The position numbers were made by a program, and so were the translations under genes. Positions 29,846-33,082 of a DNA stretch of 33,082 nt are shown here, piece after piece. Every line of letters begins with the position of its first letter. Position 1 is the first letter of the stretch. The notes beneath the pieces were generated by a model. That model was not told the DNA's origin and did no database searches. It was given only the letters and a program-made list of their open reading frames with translations. Source of the stretch: Actinomycetota bacterium (GTDB lineage: Bacteria > Actinomycetota > Coriobacteriia > Anaerosomatales > JAENZW01); assembly GCA_016841065.1 (NCBI GenBank), contig JAENZW010000009.1:1-33082 (forward strand), given 5' to 3'.

Positions 29846-30841
29846 ATGAAGAAGACTGCCCTTGTCGCTCTTCTGGCTGCGGTGTTCGTTCTTGCTACCG
29901 CTGCGTCAGCTTTCGCCGCCATCGCTCCGACATACGTCCCATGGACTGCCGGTGGCGCGAATGCTGGCTCTGCAGACACCCCGCATGCCGACTATCAGCT
30001 TCACACCGAGAAGTGCGCTGTGTGCCACTCTGTGCACAATGCTCCGGCCACTGTCCCGGTTGGCGCGACCGGCGAGACCGAGCTGTTGCTCCGTAGTTCC
30101 GCCGCCGATGCCTGCACGTACTGCCACATCGATTCGAACATCGGCGGCAAGGTCGTCTATGACGGCGTTGCCTCGAACTATCGGACGGACTACGCGTCGA
30201 ACCACTATGGTGGCCCCGCGTCCTGCACCAACTGCCACTCGGTGCACTCTGCGAACACCATCGAAGGTCTGGTGGAATCCAAGATCCTTCGTGACGGTCA
30301 GTTCGCCAACGGTGCCAACTACTTCTATGAGGACGCCTATCTTGACGACCTGTATGGAGCCGGTTGGACCGAGGCGGATGTCGACGCTGACCCCGACCGC
30401 GACGTCCAGATCTCCGTCTTCTGCACGAAGTGTCACGACAACTGGAGTGACGCTGCCGAGACCACCATTAGCGCCTACGGCTACGATGGCGTGGGCTACA
30501 GCTACGTGGACGTCAAGCATCACCCGATGAAGGCCGCCGACGTGATCTTCCTCGCCCAGGGTGCTTCAACGACCACGCAGGTTGCCTGGGTTGACGCGAA
30601 CTACTGCCGCAGCTGCCACGATGCTGGCTACATCAACCAGCCGGCTGGCACGATCACGCAGTCGTTCCCGCACTACACGCCTGGCTACGCCAAGTTCCTG
30701 CAGGTCTTCACGGACGCTGCTTCGAACACTGGCTCGGGTACGATCGGCGCCCCGGGTGCCGACACCGGCTCCGATGACGGCGCATGCATCAAGTGCCACA
30801 TCCGTGGCGCTGGTGGCCAGGGTGCCGGCCTCAGCTACTAG
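29846..30841 (+). CDS. Secreted hexaheme c-type cytochrome (second copy of module)
   Basis: 331 residues. The ATG at 29846 follows GGAAGGAA (29833-29840) and encodes a textbook signal peptide, MKKTALVALLAAVFVLATAA, cleaved probably after ASAFA. Six CXXCH: CAVCH, CTYCH, CTNCH, CTKCH, CRSCH, CIKCH, with spaced histidines (VDVKHHPM, FPHYTPGY) as possible distal ligands. It is rich in Ala, Thr, Asp and aromatic Tyr. KCAVCHSVHNAPA and the C-terminal FPH...CIKCHI align with the heptaheme protein at 5640. Heme number and size recall six-heme filament-forming cytochromes such as OmcS, but I cannot claim homology from sequence alone. The strong isolated ribosome site, long leader and strong terminator suggest a highly expressed unit. 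Role inferred: terminal extracellular electron carrier. Confidence 0.93.
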   Translation: MKKTALVALLAAVFVLATAASAFAAIAPTYVPWTAGGANAGSADTPHADYQLHTEKCAVCHSVHNAPATVPVGATGETELLLRSSAADACTYCHIDSNIGGKVVYDGVASNYRTDYASNHYGGPASCTNCHSVHSANTIEGLVESKILRDGQFANGANYFYEDAYLDDLYGAGWTEADVDADPDRDVQISVFCTKCHDNWSDAAETTISAYGYDGVGYSYVDVKHHPMKAADVIFLAQGASTTTQVAWVDANYCRSCHDAGYINQPAGTITQSFPHYTPGYAKFLQVFTDAASNTGSGTIGAPGADTGSDDGACIKCHIRGAGGQGAGLSY

Positions 30842-30878
30842 ACGTAGTCTGAGCCGGAACCGGCCTCAAAGCAGGCAC

Positions 30879-30908
30879 GGAAGGCCCCCTCTTCGGAGGG
30901 GGCCTTCC
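30879..30908 (+). terminator. Strong intrinsic terminator with UUCG loop
   Basis: A perfect 13-bp stem (30879-30891 with 30896-30908) is capped by the very stable TTCG tetraloop, 37 bp after the hexaheme stop. The T-run is short (TTCCTC), but the stem strength makes termination or 3'-end stabilisation likely. It separates the module from the next operon. Confidence 0.9.
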
Positions 30909-30926
30909 TCATGGGGCGATACGCCT

Positions 30927-30954
30927 TTGTTCGGCATCCCTGTCCAGGTATGAT
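30927..30954 (+). promoter_or_regulatory. SigA-type promoter for the 31017-31973 operon
   Basis: TTGTTC (30927-30932) and TATGAT (30949-30954) are 16 bp apart, immediately after the terminator. Transcription would begin near 30961, giving a 56-base leader to the ATG at 31017. No operator palindrome is apparent. Confidence 0.6.
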
Positions 30955-31016
30955 TGTTCCTCGAGCGGCACGGAGCGCGGGGTCCTCCCGCGCTTCCGAT
31001 TCCACAGGTGGAGTGG

Positions 31017-31976
31017 ATGATCAGTCTCCTGCGTAGACACGTTCCGATGTTGACGTTGCTTGGCTTCGGCGCGCTTCTTGTCGTGGTGCTCGCAGCCGGC
31101 TCGTCGTCATCTGCTTGTGTCTCGTGCCACGCCATGCGCCCGTACGCACCCGACGATGCTTCTGCGCACGCCGCAGTCGGTTGCTACCGCTGCCACCTCG
31201 AGAACGGCACCTGGGATTGGCCCGGCCACAAGAGCGTCGAACTGCTGCGAATGTATCCGGCAACGCTGTTCGGCGGGACGTCGGTGCGCGGGATGTCGGC
31301 GCAGGTCTCGTCGAAACCGTGCCTCGACTGTCACGATGGCGTCTTCAAGAGGGTTACCGAGCGGAACGGGCTGCGGGTGCGGCACGAGACGTGCGTCCCT
31401 GACGGCAACGACTGTTCTGCCTGTCACTCGGCGGCGATACACGGCTCGGCCTCACGGTGGGCGCGCCAGCCAGTGATGGAAGACTGCGTCGCGTGCCACA
31501 GGCGCCTCAAAGCCCCGGCGGACTGCGACACGTGCCATCAGGGTCGCTCTGAATCGGAGCGCCTCGCGCGGGGGCCATGGCAGGTCACGCACGGGGCGCG
31601 CTGGAAGGACACGCACGGCATGGGCGCACTCGAGTACTGCTCGACGTGCCATCCGGACGATTACTGCGTCGCGTGTCACGGGATTCCAATGCCCCACACG
31701 GTCGATTTCGGTCGCATCCATGGTGCGCTTTCGACAGAACCCGGAGTCGAGTGCGCGCAGTGTCACAAGTCCCGCGAGTTCTGCGATGACTGTCATGTTC
31801 ATGAGATGCCGCACCCGGCCGACTTCCTCCCCAATCACTCCAGTATCGCGGTGGACCGGGAGGACACGACGTGTTTGTCGTGTCACCCGTCGGAAGCGTG
31901 CTGGAATTGCCACGAGAAGCACGCTCACCCCGGGATGACCGAGGGGACGCTCGGCGGGGGAGGTGCGAAGCAGTGA
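31017..31976 (+). CDS. Membrane-anchored dodecaheme cytochrome, NapC/NrfH-like N-terminus
   Basis: 319 residues. The ATG at 31017 has AGGTGGAG just upstream. One N-terminal membrane helix (about 10-30) is followed directly by CVSCHAM, the CXXCHxM form typical of the first heme of NrfH/NapC-type quinol dehydrogenases. Twelve CXXCH in total: CVSCH, CYRCH, CLDCH, CSACH, CVACH, CDTCH, CSTCH, CVACH, CAQCH, CDDCH, CLSCH, CWNCH. The C-terminal YCVACHGIPMPHTVDF and DDCHVHEMPHPADF repeat a module also present at 26477 and 31973. There is no CXXCK, so no nitrite reductase catalytic heme. Role inferred: oxidation of membrane quinol and transfer outward. The stop overlaps the next start (GTGA). Confidence 0.91.
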   Translation: MISLLRRHVPMLTLLGFGALLVVVLAAGSSSSACVSCHAMRPYAPDDASAHAAVGCYRCHLENGTWDWPGHKSVELLRMYPATLFGGTSVRGMSAQVSSKPCLDCHDGVFKRVTERNGLRVRHETCVPDGNDCSACHSAAIHGSASRWARQPVMEDCVACHRRLKAPADCDTCHQGRSESERLARGPWQVTHGARWKDTHGMGALEYCSTCHPDDYCVACHGIPMPHTVDFGRIHGALSTEPGVECAQCHKSREFCDDCHVHEMPHPADFLPNHSSIAVDREDTTCLSCHPSEACWNCHEKHAHPGMTEGTLGGGGAKQ

Positions 31977-33082
31977 ACTTCGACGAACTCGCAAGAGGCA
32001 TCTCCGAGATCATCGGTGAACCGACAGGCAACCTCACGGCCGCGGTTCTCCTCATCGCGATGCTGGTCCTCCTGGTCCTGATCGTGGTCGTCGCCCTTCT
32101 CTTGCTGATCACCCCCAAGACGCGGGCGGCATCGGCACAGACGGATGAAACAGCAGCGGCTCCAATCGAGTCATCCCCGACAGAGCTCACTGCCGAAGAG
32201 CAGGAGCGCATTGAGGCTCGCGCTCGCAGACGGCGGATCGCAACCTGGCTGATCGTCGGCGTGCTGATGCTTGCAGCCCTCGTCACCGGCTACATCTTCA
32301 CGGGGAGACAGGACTTCTGCGCTGAGGCGTGCCACAGCGGGACTGCCTCTGCGAACAGCAACGCCACAGACGCGCATGCCGCTGTGCGTTGCTCGGCATG
32401 TCATGAGGATGGCTCTCTCGTGGGCGTCCCCGGCGTTGTGATGACACGCCTTCGGTATGTGGTTGTTGCGATGACCGGCCGAGATCCTGCGGGGCCGGCA
32501 GCGGTCCCGTGGGCGCGCTGCTTCGACTGTCACGAGGCGGTGCGTGAGGGCGTCATCGAGGACTCGGCACGTGGAGTGAGAATCTCGCACGCTGAACCGC
32601 TCGCCGCCGGGATGGGGTGCCAGGACTGCCACATCGCTGTAGGCCACGCGGACCCCGACACTCGCGAGCCCGGCATGGCCGTGTGCGTGCGATGCCACGA
32701 TGGCGAAAAGGCGTCGGCCGACTGCGCCGTATGCCATACAGCAGACGCGGCTACGGCACGGACAGCGACGCGGGTCTTCGGCAAGACGAATCTGCCGCCA
32801 CCCAGAGACTGCGGCGGGTGTCACAGCCAGGAGAAGTGCGACGAGTGTCATGGCCTGAGACTTCCACATTCTGTCGCGTTCGAGACGATCGATCACGCCA
32901 AACAGGCGGCTTTCGGGAAGAAGGAACTGTGTATGCGTTGCCATGAACCGGGCGACTGCGCATCGTGTCACATCTGGCCGATGGATCAACACCCGGTCAA
33001 CTGGAGGACAGCGCACACTGTGTACCCGTTCGATTCGCCGTGCGGCTGTCATCAGAACGGCCCGCTGCGTGGGAAGGCCTTC
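31973..33082 (+). CDS. Membrane multiheme cytochrome with two N-terminal helices, 3'-truncated
   Basis: The GTG at 31973 overlaps the preceding stop and has GGGAGG upstream; the frame is open to the window end (370 codons seen). A first membrane helix (about 21-46, LLIAMLVLLVLIVVVALLLLI) precedes an Ala/Glu-rich cytoplasmic-looking linker. A basic RARRRR and a second helix (about 87-104) follow, then FCAEACH (CX3CH), CSACH, CFDCH, CQDCH, CVRCH, CAVCH, CGGCH, CDECH, CMRCH, CASCH and finally PCGCHQNG, a CXCH variant, just before the edge. That is nine canonical sites so far. CDECHGLRLPHSVAF matches the shared CHG..PH module of the 26477 and 31017 proteins. Two helices with the linker inside would place both the N-terminus and the heme domain outside. 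Probably a quinol-linked electron entry protein; the C-terminus is missing. Confidence 0.88.
   Translation, partial: MNFDELARGISEIIGEPTGNLTAAVLLIAMLVLLVLIVVVALLLLITPKTRAASAQTDETAAAPIESSPTELTAEEQERIEARARRRRIATWLIVGVLMLAALVTGYIFTGRQDFCAEACHSGTASANSNATDAHAAVRCSACHEDGSLVGVPGVVMTRLRYVVVAMTGRDPAGPAAVPWARCFDCHEAVREGVIEDSARGVRISHAEPLAAGMGCQDCHIAVGHADPDTREPGMAVCVRCHDGEKASADCAVCHTADAATARTATRVFGKTNLPPPRDCGGCHSQEKCDECHGLRLPHSVAFETIDHAKQAAFGKKELCMRCHEPGDCASCHIWPMDQHPVNWRTAHTVYPFDSPCGCHQNGPLRGKAF

Noticed and set aside
31017-31976. NrfH/NrfA nitrite reductase
   Set aside because: The N-terminal CXXCHxM suits NrfH, but there are 12 hemes and no CXXCK catalytic motif in any gene of the window.
1-33082. Mobile elements, tRNA/rRNA genes or phage attachment sites
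   Set aside because: No transposase or integrase frame, no tRNA-like cloverleaf with a CCA end, and no rRNA signature were found on either strand.
5640-33082. MtrCAB-type outer-membrane conduit
   Set aside because: No beta-barrel porin is encoded; the large cytochromes carry signal peptides and surface domains suited to a wall rather than an outer membrane.

Overview
The window comes from a GC-rich bacterial chromosome. It is dominated by genes for multiheme c-type cytochromes: I count 123 canonical CXXCH sites in nine genes, plus about 16 CX3CH, CX4CH or CXCH variants. Cytochrome c maturation is by System II (ResB/CcsA). There is a Rex repressor, no outer-membrane porin or other outer-membrane marker, and very large secreted cytochromes carrying cell-surface type domains. 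This fits an anaerobic, probably monoderm, high-GC Gram-positive organism doing extracellular electron transfer. A Coriobacteriia/Anaerosomatales (OPB41-like) actinobacterium is my best guess, but taxonomy cannot be proven from this window.

Layout. (i) 1-6752: a tightly coupled run on the plus strand with a polyprenyl glycosylphosphotransferase (5'-truncated), an O-antigen-ligase-like protein with C-terminal TPRs, the redox repressor Rex, a membrane-anchored TPR protein, a membrane-anchored NHL beta-propeller and a secreted 7-heme cytochrome. (ii) 7044-13238: a 2064-residue secreted cytochrome combining a TolB-like propeller, Ig-like, FN3 and jelly-roll domains with two heme blocks, preceded by a perfect TGTGA-N6-TCACA operator. 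(iii) 13316-16107: a lipoprotein followed by resB and ccsA, the heme ligation machinery. (iv) 16108-17493, minus strand: a LuxE-type acyl-protein synthetase homologue. (v) 17494-24776: two related cytochromes, one small (8 CXXCH) and one giant (1855 residues, about 50 possible heme sites, C-terminal discoidin-like domain). Each is preceded by the same structured leader RNA ending in an intrinsic terminator, and the giant gene also has a strong promoter beside a Rex/Crp-like palindrome. (vi) 24993-30841: a membrane-anchored 14-15-heme protein, a NapC-like 11-12-heme protein, then a second TPR / NHL / secreted cytochrome set (6 hemes) matching that of region (i), closed by a strong terminator. 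(vii) 31017 to the end: two overlapping genes for membrane-anchored multiheme proteins, the second truncated by the window.

How it may work together (inference): the membrane-anchored NapC-like proteins (26477, 31017, 31973) would take electrons from the quinone pool. The 15-heme anchored protein and the giant surface cytochromes would carry them across the wall layer. The small secreted cytochromes, each encoded behind a TPR/NHL pair, would act as terminal or polymerising carriers, and ResB/CcsA would attach the large heme load. Rex (NADH/NAD+ sensing), possible Crp-like control and the repeated leader RNA are plausible control layers. The most novel items are the repeated TPR-NHL-cytochrome module, the duplicated terminator-bearing leader RNA and the giant domain-rich cytochromes.
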